A DNA stretch of 64,000 nt from Reddybacter sp041277045 (lineage in GTDB: Bacteria; Pseudomonadota; Gammaproteobacteria; Pseudomonadales; Porticoccaceae): assembly GCA_041277045.1 (NCBI GenBank), contig JBGFSY010000001.1, positions 1,054,001-1,118,000 of the forward strand, given 5' to 3'. Below, one piece after another: positions 16,498-24,366 of this stretch; positions within the stretch are counted from its first letter, which is position 1; each line of letters opens with the position of its first letter. The notes beneath the pieces were generated by a model. The model did not search any database and was not told where the DNA came from. It worked only from the letters and a program-made list of their open reading frames with translations. The translations under genes were made by a program, and so were the position numbers.

Positions 16498-18246
16498 ATG
16501 AATATTGATCGCAGAGAGTTTTTGCGTTTACTCGGTTTCGCCAGTGCTGCTGGGCTACTGCCGCTAAATAGCCGGGCTGCCAGTGCTGGTATTTACAACA
16601 TTGCGGCCACGGGTGATGTGCGCCTATTACACATCACCGATACCCACGCCCAACTTAAGCCCATTTATTTTCGCGAGCCCAGTGTTAATCTTGGCTTTCA
16701 CGATGCCCTAGGTAAGCCACCCCATCTCACGGGCACGCGCTTGCTTGAGCGCTTTAATATCGCCCCGGGTAGTGAACTAGCCCATGCCTTTACCTGTCTT
16801 AACTTCACCGAGGCCGCCAATAAATACGGCAAAGTCGGTGGCTTTTCGTATTTGAAAACACTGATTGATCGTTTGCGCGATGGCTTTGGTAGTAATAAAA
16901 CGCTACTGCTGGATGGCGGTGATACCTGGCAGGGCTCGGGCACAGCGCTGTGGACGCGTGGCAAAGACATGGTTGAAGCCTGTAATCTGCTGGGTGTTGA
17001 TGTGATGACAGGTCACTGGGAATTCACTTATCGTGATAGTGAAGTGCTTGAGAATATCGCAGCGTTTAACGGCGATTTTGTCGCGCAAAATGTTAAAGTG
17101 AAAGAGGACGCCCTGTTCGATGGCTCCCCCGCCTACGATGAAGATACCGGCCATGCCCTAAAACCCTATGTGATAAAAAGCCTTGGAGCGCATCGCGTTG
17201 CGGTGATTGGTCAAGCCTTCCCCTATACCCCGGTAGCGAACCCTTCGCGTTTTATTCCCGACTGGACCTTCGGTATTAACGATGGCGATCTTCAGGAGCT
17301 GGTCGATGAAATCCGCAGTACGGAAAAGCCTGATGCGGTGATTGTGCTTTCTCATAACGGTATGGATGTCGATTTAAAAATGGCCTCCCGCGTTACGGGT
17401 GTTGATGCCATCCTCGGTGGCCATACCCATGACGGTATACCTGCACCCGTAGAGGTTAAGAACTCTAAAGGGATTACCCTGGTAACCAATGCCGGCTCCA
17501 ACGGTAAGTTTGTCGGCGTGCTGGATCTGAAGTTTGGTGCCCAGGGGGTGAGCGGCTATCACTATAAATTATTACCGGTGTTTGCCAATTTCCTCAAGGC
17601 CGATCCAACGATGGCGAGCTATATAGAAACAATGCGCCAGCCCTGGCAAAGTAAACTTGAAAAGCCTTTAGCGGTGGCCGGTGAGTTGCTTTACCGCCGG
17701 GGTAATTTTAATGGCACCTTTGATCAAGTTATTTGTGATGCTTTACGTGCAGTTAATGATGCGCAAATTTCCCTTTCGCCCGGCTTTCGTTGGGGTACCT
17801 CGGTACTACCGGGGCAGAGAATCACCATGGAGCATGTGCTCGATCAAACCTGTATTACCTATCCTGAAACCTATGTCCGAGAAATGTCGGGTGGTGATTT
17901 GAAGGCGATTCTTGAAGATGTGGGTGACAATTTATTTAATCCCGACCCCTACTATCAGCAAGGGGGTGACATGGTGCGCCTCGGCGGGCTGGATTATCGT
18001 TTTGACCCACTACAAACAATGGGCAAGCGGGTTAGTGAGATGACGCTGGATAATGGCGAGAAAATTGAGGCGGGTAAAAACTACAAAGTGGCGGGTTGGG
18101 CGACCGTGGGTAGCCAGTCACCGGGTGAGCCTATCTGGGATACGGTAGCGACCTACTTGCGCGATGTTAAAACGGTAAAGATTAAAAAACTTAATACCCC
18201 CGTGTTGCTCAATACCGCGAATAACCCGGGCGTTACTAATGGCTAG
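16498..18246 (+). CDS. soxB: SoxB, S-sulfosulfanyl-L-cysteine sulfohydrolase
   Basis: Hydrolyses the terminal sulfone from SoxY-bound thiosulfate, releasing sulfate. 582 residues: twin-arginine signal IDRREFLRLLGFASA at residues 3-17; metallophosphatase-like domain with HITDTHAQLKP, LLLDGGDTWQGSG, GVDVMTGHWEFTY, VLSHNGMD and ILGGHTHDGIP supplying the dimanganese ligands; and a C-terminal 5'-nucleotidase-like domain (GNFNGTFDQVICDALR, QTCITYPETY). The GHWEFTY block and long insert before it separate SoxB from ordinary 5'-nucleotidases. It overlaps the next gene by eight bases. Confidence 0.95.
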   Translation: MNIDRREFLRLLGFASAAGLLPLNSRAASAGIYNIAATGDVRLLHITDTHAQLKPIYFREPSVNLGFHDALGKPPHLTGTRLLERFNIAPGSELAHAFTCLNFTEAANKYGKVGGFSYLKTLIDRLRDGFGSNKTLLLDGGDTWQGSGTALWTRGKDMVEACNLLGVDVMTGHWEFTYRDSEVLENIAAFNGDFVAQNVKVKEDALFDGSPAYDEDTGHALKPYVIKSLGAHRVAVIGQAFPYTPVANPSRFIPDWTFGINDGDLQELVDEIRSTEKPDAVIVLSHNGMDVDLKMASRVTGVDAILGGHTHDGIPAPVEVKNSKGITLVTNAGSNGKFVGVLDLKFGAQGVSGYHYKLLPVFANFLKADPTMASYIETMRQPWQSKLEKPLAVAGELLYRRGNFNGTFDQVICDALRAVNDAQISLSPGFRWGTSVLPGQRITMEHVLDQTCITYPETYVREMSGGDLKAILEDVGDNLFNPDPYYQQGGDMVRLGGLDYRFDPLQTMGKRVSEMTLDNGEKIEAGKNYKVAGWATVGSQSPGEPIWDTVATYLRDVKTVKIKKLNTPVLLNTANNPGVTNG

Positions 18247-19186
18247 GCTGAGTGTGCTGGTAGTCGTTTGTTGTAGTTTGTTGTCGATACCCATCTTCGC
18301 CGAAACTATCGCCAGTAGTGAAAGCTACCCCATCACACTGACCAAAGTTGCGGAGAATGTTTTTTCCGCCATCGGTGAAACTCAGCCGCCGACTTACGAA
18401 AATGGTGGCCACAATAATAACCTGACTTTTATTATTGGTAGTGAGGGTGTGTTAGTCGTCAACGGAGGCGATAGTTATCTGTTAGCGAAAGCTTTTCATC
18501 AATCAATAAAAACGAAAACCAAACAGCCGGTTCGCTGGGTCGTCAATGAAAATGGCCAGGGTCACGCCTTTCTCGGAAACAGTTACTGGTCGCAGCAGGG
18601 GGTGGCTATTCTCGCCCATAAAGATGCGGCCCTTGAGATTGAACAACACGGTCGAGCTGTACTGAATAGAATGCTGGCGAGAAATAAGGACAAAGGCGAA
18701 GGCACTTTCGTCGCTCCTCCCACAGAAACCTTTACTGAACTCAAACGTATATCGCTGGGAGGTGTTGACGTCGAAGTGATTAGCTTTGGGGTCGCCCATT
18801 CACCGGGTGATATTTCTGTATGGCTACCCCAACAATCCATTCTAATTGTTGGCGACATGGCTTTTCATCAGCGTTTACTCGGCGTATTCCCCAACACGAA
18901 TACCGCTGGCTGGATAGCCTCGTTTGAACGTATGGCCGCATTAAAGCCGGCTGTTGTTATTCCTGGGCACGGTGAGCCGACTACACTGGCAGAAATAACG
19001 ACCTGGACGTTGGGCTATTTAAAGTTCCTGCGCGCAGAGGTGGCCAAAGTTTTAGAGGATGATGGCGACTTGGATGAGGCTTATGAAATAGACCAGTCTG
19101 CTTATTCTCAGCTTGATGTTTTTGACGAGCTAGCGGCAAAAAATGCGGGTCGTATCTATCAGGAGATGGAGGCGGAGTTTTTCTAG
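18239..19186 (+). CDS. Secreted metallo-beta-lactamase-fold protein of the sox operon (SoxH-like), with altered metal motif
   Basis: 315 residues with a signal peptide ending near IFAET. The metallo-beta-lactamase fold is recognisable from LTFIIGSEGVLVVNGGDS, the H-S-P-G-D segment (His187), LIVGDMAFHQ (Asp206) and VIPGHGEPT (His254). The normal HxHxDH metal motif should lie at VVNENGQGHAFLGN (residues 101-114). The expected His/His/Asp/His positions read Asn105, Gln107, His109, Ala110, so the usual zinc site 1 cannot form in the standard way. SoxH-type proteins are common in sox operons; their function is not established. ATGG overlaps the soxB stop, showing operon membership. Confidence 0.8.
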   Translation: MARLSVLVVVCCSLLSIPIFAETIASSESYPITLTKVAENVFSAIGETQPPTYENGGHNNNLTFIIGSEGVLVVNGGDSYLLAKAFHQSIKTKTKQPVRWVVNENGQGHAFLGNSYWSQQGVAILAHKDAALEIEQHGRAVLNRMLARNKDKGEGTFVAPPTETFTELKRISLGGVDVEVISFGVAHSPGDISVWLPQQSILIVGDMAFHQRLLGVFPNTNTAGWIASFERMAALKPAVVIPGHGEPTTLAEITTWTLGYLKFLRAEVAKVLEDDGDLDEAYEIDQSAYSQLDVFDELAAKNAGRIYQEMEAEFF

Positions 19187-20070
19187 TGAAAGACTTTTTA
19201 AAGAAGGGTTCGTTTCTGGTAAGCGCCCTGTTTTTATCTTTACCTACTCTTGCCGAACCCGTGCAAATAAACCCGGCTGAACTGAAGTTAAATGGCAATT
19301 TAGTAGCAGCAGAGGACAAGCAACAAGCCGCTTTTATAATAGTCCATGGCACCTGGGCACACGCAGCGATGGAGTTGCCAGCAACATTGCAAGGCCTGCT
19401 TGAAGATGAAGGCTATGCCAGCCTGGCGATTACATTAAGCCTGGGTGTTGATAATCGACAGGGATTTTTCGATTGCAAATCACCCATTATTCATGGCCAT
19501 GACGAGGCCATTGATGATATTCACACCTGGTATTTATTCTTGCGTGAGCAGGGTTATTCCAAAGTGGTGTTAATTGCCCATTCCCGTGGTGGCGCGCAGG
19601 CGGCACTTTATCAGCAGCGCTATCCACAAGACTCCCTCGCTGCTCTGGTACTTATTGGGCCAATGACCTGGCAGCAAGGTGTTGAAGCTAAGAACTATCG
19701 TGATAAATACGGTGTGAATCTTAATGAGCTGCTGGCTCAAGCAGAACAATATCAACAAGCCGGCAAGGCGCTCTTTACACCACCGGGTGTTTTGTACTGT
19801 GATCAAACATCAATAAGCCCCAGTGCTTTTAGAAGTTATTATTCGGCAATGCCAGAAAAGAATACGCCAGCATTGCTGAGGAATACCGCTGTACAAACGT
19901 TGGTGTATTTAGGTTCAGAAGACCCCCTGAGTGTTAGGTTTGCTGAACAGCAGGCTTTATTTGCAGTAGAAGGAGGTGTTGCTGTCGTTATTGTTGATGG
20001 TGCCGATCATTTCTTCCGTGACCTTTACGCTGATGAGCTGCTCGAAGATCTTTTGCCGCGCTTGCCGTGA
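19186..20070 (+). CDS. Secreted alpha/beta hydrolase in the sox operon
   Basis: 294 residues starting with GTG at 19186, one base into the previous stop codon. A signal peptide ending PTLAEP sends it to the periplasm. The alpha/beta hydrolase core shows IIVHGTWAHAA (oxyanion region), the nucleophile elbow AHSRGGAQ (Ser near residue 130), a plausible acid in LGSEDPLSV, and the catalytic histidine in GADHFFRDL. It resembles the DUF3530-like and YpfH-type secreted hydrolases in size. Its substrate is unknown. Tight coupling to the sox genes on both sides suggests a role in handling a sulfur compound or thioester, which is inference only. Confidence 0.75.
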   Translation: MKDFLKKGSFLVSALFLSLPTLAEPVQINPAELKLNGNLVAAEDKQQAAFIIVHGTWAHAAMELPATLQGLLEDEGYASLAITLSLGVDNRQGFFDCKSPIIHGHDEAIDDIHTWYLFLREQGYSKVVLIAHSRGGAQAALYQQRYPQDSLAALVLIGPMTWQQGVEAKNYRDKYGVNLNELLAQAEQYQQAGKALFTPPGVLYCDQTSISPSAFRSYYSAMPEKNTPALLRNTAVQTLVYLGSEDPLSVRFAEQQALFAVEGGVAVVIVDGADHFFRDLYADELLEDLLPRLP

Positions 20071-20603
20071 ATAAATCTCTAGGAGTCAAGCTTGATCGAA
20101 AACTGCCAAGCTTAAAATTGTGCCGGTTAGTTTTTGTTGTGTGCATCCAATTATTTATTACTAGCGGCATTTCTATAGCAGCTGAGGTGAATATACCGGT
20201 TGCCAGTGACTTCGAGCAGGATGGTCAAATAGCACGGAGTAGGAATGCCGCTATTCTGCTGTACTTTTCTGCGCCGGATTGTCGCTATTGCATGAAGCTT
20301 GAAGAAGCGGTGTTAAAGCCCATGTTGAGAAGTGGCGACTACGATAAGCAGGTGCTATTGCGAAAAGTTGATTGGCGAAGTCCAGCGACAGTTGTTGGTT
20401 TTTCAGGCCAGCGGATTTCATTGCACAGCCTGGCAGAACACTACGCGGTGAAAGTGGCGCCAACTCTGGTGTTTATTGATCCGAGAGGTAGAGAGGTCGC
20501 TCCGCGTATCTTGGGTTTTCAATCAGCCGATTTCTTTTGGTATTACCTGGATCAAAATATCAAACAGTCCCGTATAGAGGTGGGGCGAGGAATTCGTCAA
20601 TAA
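20067..20603 (+). CDS. Periplasmic thioredoxin-fold protein (SoxW/DsbE-like)
   Basis: 178 residues, starting GTG at 20067 with a four-base overlap of the hydrolase stop. A hydrophobic segment around residues 20-38 (signal peptide or anchor) is followed by a thioredoxin fold with YFSAPDCRYCMKLEE, active site C72-R-Y-C75, and VKVAPTLVFID holding the cis-proline. The RY dipeptide and the Cys72-adjacent Asp resemble thioredoxin-like proteins that keep SoxY or cytochrome cysteines reduced, the role proposed for SoxW. It is the last gene of the sox operon. It could equally serve cytochrome c maturation. Confidence 0.75.
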   Translation: MNKSLGVKLDRKLPSLKLCRLVFVVCIQLFITSGISIAAEVNIPVASDFEQDGQIARSRNAAILLYFSAPDCRYCMKLEEAVLKPMLRSGDYDKQVLLRKVDWRSPATVVGFSGQRISLHSLAEHYAVKVAPTLVFIDPRGREVAPRILGFQSADFFWYYLDQNIKQSRIEVGRGIRQ

Positions 20604-20628
20604 TTATCCGGAACCCGGTAATGTTTTG

Positions 20629-20708
20629 CTTTTAAACCTCGTTATAGAGGCTGTTGCGCTGCACCTCCTTGGGTAGCGTGCCAACGTTTTTATAATTCAC
20701 TGTTAGGA
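20629..20708. other. Possible remnant attC-like site before the orphan gene
   Basis: A TTTTAAAC block near 20631 and ACTGTTAGGA at 20699-20708 bracket about 75 bp with partial dyad symmetry (TTATAG/TTATAA inner blocks). GTTAGGA resembles the GTTRRRY cleavage core at a cassette boundary, 30 bp before the following ATG, which is normal cassette spacing. The left half is weak, so this is tentative. Confidence 0.25.
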
Positions 20709-20731
20709 TCTGTTTGCGTTGAGTTATTAAT

Positions 20732-21223
20732 ATGTTTCCAAACGAATTGATGGGCGGGCTTTGGCACACAACTAGTCTAGATAGGTTTAACCGAATACTT
20801 GAATTTGGTGCAATTTCACCAGTTCCAGATATTCCTGACAATGAGCGCTGGTGTACGAGAGCTGGTTCAGCAAACTATCCTTATATCAGGCATATTGGTG
20901 GGGTAAGACTCTTTGATTTCGCAGAGTTTAATCCCAAAATTTATAGCGGAAAGTACCCCGCGTCTTCGTGGTCGTCGTTTGTTCCGCAGTGTGAGAGATT
21001 TGATCAAACGGTATGGATAGAAATCAACAGGGAACAAGCCGAAAAAAATCTAATAACCGGCGTGGACTTATTGAGTAGATGGAAAAACGGCGGTGAACTC
21101 AGTCGCAATATAATGCCTCTAATTGAATGCGCCTATATTGGTAGATTAGGAGTCAATTTATTTGTTCAGGCGTATCTATATGAAGGCGGAGCGAATACGT
21201 TTTCAAAACTGGAAAAATCCTAA
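20732..21223 (+). CDS. Orphan hypothetical protein, possibly ADP-ribosyltransferase-like
   Basis: 163 residues, no signal peptide or membrane segment. Not recognised as a known family with confidence. The N-terminal GLWHTTSLDRFNRILEFGAI looks like the opening beta-strand and helix of DarT/Tpt1-type ADP-ribosyltransferase folds (a His-x-Thr after a hydrophobic strand, then an ILEFGAI helix), and VWIEINREQA could be a later strand; this is a pattern-level guess. The base composition is visibly richer in A+T than the flanking genes. It stands alone between the sox operon and a terminator; its stop codon lies inside an attC-like sequence, the typical layout of an integron cassette gene. Confidence 0.6.
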   Translation: MFPNELMGGLWHTTSLDRFNRILEFGAISPVPDIPDNERWCTRAGSANYPYIRHIGGVRLFDFAEFNPKIYSGKYPASSWSSFVPQCERFDQTVWIEINREQAEKNLITGVDLLSRWKNGGELSRNIMPLIECAYIGRLGVNLFVQAYLYEGGANTFSKLEKS

Positions 21224-21299
21224 CAAAAATACCAAGTTCGTTCGCTATCGCTTGCTGGGGCGCGCAAAAATCTGCAGGTCCCTTACGTAAATGTTATAC
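21218..21299 (+). other. attC-like recombination site (integron cassette end)
   Basis: Starts TCCTAAC (degenerate RYYYAAC core) overlapping the stop codon of the preceding gene and ends ATGTTATAC (GTTRRRY-like core), 82 bp in total. Outer and inner arms pair partly (TAACA...TAC...AAG against CTTACGTAA-ATGTTA), and the centre contains AAGTTCGTTCGCTATCGCTT, a string typical of attC sites in environmental integrons. No integrase gene is in the window. The cores deviate from consensus at one or two positions. Confidence 0.5.
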
Positions 21300-21315
21300 G
21301 TAAAAAAATTGGAAG

Positions 21316-21352
21316 CTATAAAAAACCCCGCAAGATGCGGGGTTTTTTATAG
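21316..21352. terminator. Strong bidirectional Rho-independent terminator
   Basis: A 17-bp perfect stem with arms of CTATAAAAAACCCCGCA and its complement around an AGA loop. The A6 and T6 runs flanking the GC core allow termination in both directions, serving the plus-strand orphan gene and the minus-strand acyl-CoA synthetase. Confidence 0.92.
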
Positions 21353-21372
21353 TCGACGCAGTACTTACATGT

Positions 21373-22911
21373 TTACTTTGCGGCGACGGTAATACCACCA
21401 AACATTTTTCGCAGTTCGGTTTTTAGTATCTTGCCAGCGCCCGACTTTGGCAGCTCGTTAATAAAGTGAGCCGTTTTAGGGACTTTAAAGCGGGCCAGTC
21501 GCTCGTTACAGAAGGCAATTAACTCGTTTTCTGTCAGGCTTGCGCCTTCTTTCAAAACGATACAAGCAGCCGGTACTTCCTGCCACTTATCATGGGGGAT
21601 GCCGATCACGGCGACTTCGGCAACAGCGTCGTGCAGGTAGATGGCCTGCTCAAGCTCTGCAGGGTAGACGTTCTCACCACCACTGATGATCATGTCTTTC
21701 TTGCGATCGACAACGTAGAGGTAGCCCTCGTCATCGAGATAGCCGAGGTCGCCACTGTGATACCAGCCGCCAGCCAGTGCCTCTGATGTTGCTTCGGGTT
21801 TGTTCCAGTAGCCCTTGAGCATGTTGGGGCCACGGCAGAGAATTTCGCCCACTTGCGTGGCGGGCAGATCATTGCCGTTGTCGTCGATGATGCGGATGTC
21901 GACGTGGAAGGCGGGGTAGCCAACCGAGCCATTTTTGCGCTCGCAATCCCACTTGTCGAGAATGGCTACCAGGGGTGCCATTTCGGTCATGCCAAAGCCT
22001 TCGTAAATTGACAGGTTGCGAGCCTGGAAGAATTTGAGAATATTCAAGGGCGTTGGCGCGGCACCGGTCATGAGGAATTCAACCGAGCTTAAGTCGTAGT
22101 CTTTCTTTTCGAGCTCTTCGACAATCATCTGCCACATAGAGGGCACGCAGAAGAGGCTGGTGAGTTTTTCTTTTTCTGTCAGCTTAAGCACCTCAACGGC
22201 GTCGAAGGCGGGCAGTGTGACGACACAGCCGCCCTGATATAGCGTGGGCAATACCGTGACGCTGGTGCCGCCAATGTGGAACATGGGTGTTACACCCAGG
22301 GCAATTGTGTCGGCATGAATGGGCAGGCGCTGGGTGGTGTGATGAACGTTGGCCATGTGGTTGGCGTGGGTCAGCATGGCACCTTTGGGTCGGCCCGTGG
22401 TGCCGGAGGTGTACATTAGCAGGGCGACATCGTCAGCGCCGACGGTGGCGTTGATTTCTTCGTCTGAGGCGGCATCGAGAAAGGCTTCGTATTCGGCTTC
22501 GTCATCGCAGGTGGTGCTGCGACCGCAGTAGACAGTCTTGTTAAAGCTGACGGCTTTAGCCAAGCCTTCAGCTAGATTAGCGAACTCATCGTGATAGAAG
22601 AAAGTACTGGCGCCTGAATCTTCGACGATATATTCAATCTCGGGCACAGTCAGGCGGAAGTTGATCGGCAGGTAGATGGCACCCAGCTTGGCAACGGCGA
22701 AAATTAATTCCAGTTGTTCGTGGCCATTTTGCAGCAGCGAGCAAACCCTGTCACCGGGGCGCACACCGCTATCGCGCAGCGCATTGGCTAATCGGTTGCA
22801 GCGGCGGTTGAGTTCTTTGTAGGTAAAGCGCTTGTGGCGATCCACCACAGCCAGGCGTTGGCCCGAAATCATTTCGCGCTTTGTTAGCCAGTATCCCAAA
22901 CCTTGATCCAT
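21373..22911 (-). CDS. Fatty-acyl-CoA synthetase (AMP-binding family)
   Basis: Activates a carboxylic acid to its CoA thioester through an acyl-AMP. 512 residues with the ANL-superfamily motifs: YTSGTTGRPKGAMLTH (P-loop, near residue 170), YEGFGMTEMAPL (A5), WYHSGDLGYLDDEGYLYVVD (A7 region), GGENVYPAELE (A8 hinge) and the C-terminal catalytic lysine in PKSGAGKILK. Length fits medium/long-chain FadD-like or FadK-like enzymes; the chain-length preference cannot be read from sequence. GAGAGG precedes the ATG. Its promoter region shares a 243-bp gap with the divergent VanZ gene and holds a perfect inverted repeat. Confidence 0.9.
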   Translation of the reverse strand: MDQGLGYWLTKREMISGQRLAVVDRHKRFTYKELNRRCNRLANALRDSGVRPGDRVCSLLQNGHEQLELIFAVAKLGAIYLPINFRLTVPEIEYIVEDSGASTFFYHDEFANLAEGLAKAVSFNKTVYCGRSTTCDDEAEYEAFLDAASDEEINATVGADDVALLMYTSGTTGRPKGAMLTHANHMANVHHTTQRLPIHADTIALGVTPMFHIGGTSVTVLPTLYQGGCVVTLPAFDAVEVLKLTEKEKLTSLFCVPSMWQMIVEELEKKDYDLSSVEFLMTGAAPTPLNILKFFQARNLSIYEGFGMTEMAPLVAILDKWDCERKNGSVGYPAFHVDIRIIDDNGNDLPATQVGEILCRGPNMLKGYWNKPEATSEALAGGWYHSGDLGYLDDEGYLYVVDRKKDMIISGGENVYPAELEQAIYLHDAVAEVAVIGIPHDKWQEVPAACIVLKEGASLTENELIAFCNERLARFKVPKTAHFINELPKSGAGKILKTELRKMFGGITVAAK

Positions 22912-22970
22912 AACAACCTCTCACTTTTTAGTTTTAATGTAATGATTTAAATAAAATTATGGGTGCTCTA

Positions 22971-23000
22971 CTTTTAGCTGGCTGATCATTCAGCTAAAAG
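22971..23000. repeat. Perfect 10-bp inverted repeat in the acyl-CoA synthetase / VanZ intergenic region
   Basis: CTTTTAGCTG and CAGCTAAAAG, exact complements, with a ten-base spacer. It is 60 bp before the acyl-CoA synthetase start and lacks a T-run, so it is more likely an operator (for example for a fatty-acid-responsive repressor) or a leader hairpin than a terminator. Confidence 0.5.
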
Positions 23001-23154
23001 GCGGCCAAGGCTAGCAAGAGGCAGTCGTCTTGGCAAGTATGACAAGGCCTTTACAATTGCCTGTAGGTGTCCTGCTGATGCGGCTCTTTTTTTTCGGTAC
23101 GTGCTGAGCCGTTGTATACTTTCCTAACACCCTTTCCCTGACAGAGAATAGCAA

Positions 23155-23565
23155 GTGAAACACATACTTGAAAAGCCGCTTTATAAGATAGCCCGTGGCG
23201 GGCTGGTTGTTTTATTACTATCGGTGGCCTGGGGCTGTTTACAGGCTCCTGGTCCCGATGACACGCCGTGGTTTTGGGGTGCCGATAAAATCATCCACCT
23301 CAGCACTTATGCCTTGCTTTATATCTGTGCCTGGCTGGCTTTCCCCGGTGCTTTGTTGAGCTGGATGCTGCACGGCAGTTTGCTGGCTTACGGTTTGTTG
23401 ATTGAAGGGCTGCAATCCCTCACCGACTATCGCTCTGCTGAGCTTGCCGATATGTTGGCCAATGCCACCGGTCTGGGTTTGGGTTGCTTGTTGCTTTCTT
23501 TAGTGGCGGGGCGCCTGGTTTTTATTCATCAATACCGGGCGGCTTATGAGAGTCTGAAATCATGA
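23155..23565 (+). CDS. VanZ-like family membrane protein
   Basis: 136 residues starting with GTG at 23155. Four hydrophobic segments are visible (about residues 12-28, 46-62, 66-82 and 100-120). The conserved VanZ-like acidic/His pattern is present: WGADKIIHLSTYALLY followed by EGLQSLTDYRSAELADMLANATG. VanZ-like proteins are inner-membrane proteins of unclear function, some linked to teicoplanin resistance. A TATACT hexamer at 23115-23120 is a possible -10. It overlaps the downstream ATPase by four bases (ATGA). Confidence 0.85.
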   Translation: MKHILEKPLYKIARGGLVVLLLSVAWGCLQAPGPDDTPWFWGADKIIHLSTYALLYICAWLAFPGALLSWMLHGSLLAYGLLIEGLQSLTDYRSAELADMLANATGLGLGCLLLSLVAGRLVFIHQYRAAYESLKS

Positions 23566-24320
23566 GCATCGACTGGCACTCGACCCAGGCGGCCATTTGG
23601 CGCCCTGCCAGCAGCCAGTTGCGAGCCGTTAAGCGACTCGATAGCGTGAGTTTCGATGACCTGCTTGGCATTGAGCGCCAATGCGCCGCCTTTAAAGACA
23701 ATATTGAAGGCTTTTTACGTGGCGAGACGGCCAATAATATGTTGCTATGGGGCAGTCGTGGCACGGGTAAATCATCGTTGATTAAAGCGGCGCTTAATCA
23801 CTATGGTCCTCAGGGTTTGCGGGTGATTGAAATCGATAAAGATGACCTCGCCAATCTTTGCGAAGTGGTGGATGAACTCCACGACCTGCCCCAGCGTTTT
23901 ATTATTTTCTGCGATGACTTGTCTTTCGATGAGGGCGAAACTGCTTATAAGCACTTAAAAAGTGTGCTGAAGGGCTCGATTGAATTGCCGCCCGAAAATG
24001 TACTGGTTTGTGCCACCTCCAACCGCCGGCACATCATCACCGAGCACAACAGCGATAATAGCGGTGTCGACTTGATTAACGGCGAGCTGCACTACGGCGA
24101 CACGGTGGAGGAGAAGCTTTCATTGGCCGACCGCTTTGGTCTGTGGCTGGCCTTTCACCCCAATAACAGGGCGCAATACCTTGCGATCGTCGACAAGCTG
24201 TTTGTCGGTTTTAGCGGCGATAGAGAGGCTCTGCATCTGGCTGCGAAACAGTTCGCCATGACCCGAGCCTCAAAAAGCGGACGTACGGCCCGGCAGTTTT
24301 ACCTGCAGTGGCGAGAGTAG
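23562..24320 (+). CDS. DUF815 AAA-type ATPase
   Basis: 252 residues. The Walker A motif LLWGSRGTGKSSLI sits near residue 67, the Walker B-like IIFCDDLSFDEGE near 118 and the arginine-rich VCATSNRRHI near 150, the order seen in DUF815 ATPases. TRASKSGRTARQFYLQWRE closes the C-terminus, another DUF815 trait. The cellular role of the family is not defined. Translation is coupled to the VanZ-like gene through an ATGA overlap. Confidence 0.9.
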   Translation: MSIDWHSTQAAIWRPASSQLRAVKRLDSVSFDDLLGIERQCAAFKDNIEGFLRGETANNMLLWGSRGTGKSSLIKAALNHYGPQGLRVIEIDKDDLANLCEVVDELHDLPQRFIIFCDDLSFDEGETAYKHLKSVLKGSIELPPENVLVCATSNRRHIITEHNSDNSGVDLINGELHYGDTVEEKLSLADRFGLWLAFHPNNRAQYLAIVDKLFVGFSGDREALHLAAKQFAMTRASKSGRTARQFYLQWRE

Positions 24321-24366
24321 ATGGCTTAACTTTCGGCCTTTTAAGGTGGGCTCAAAAGAGGTGAGC

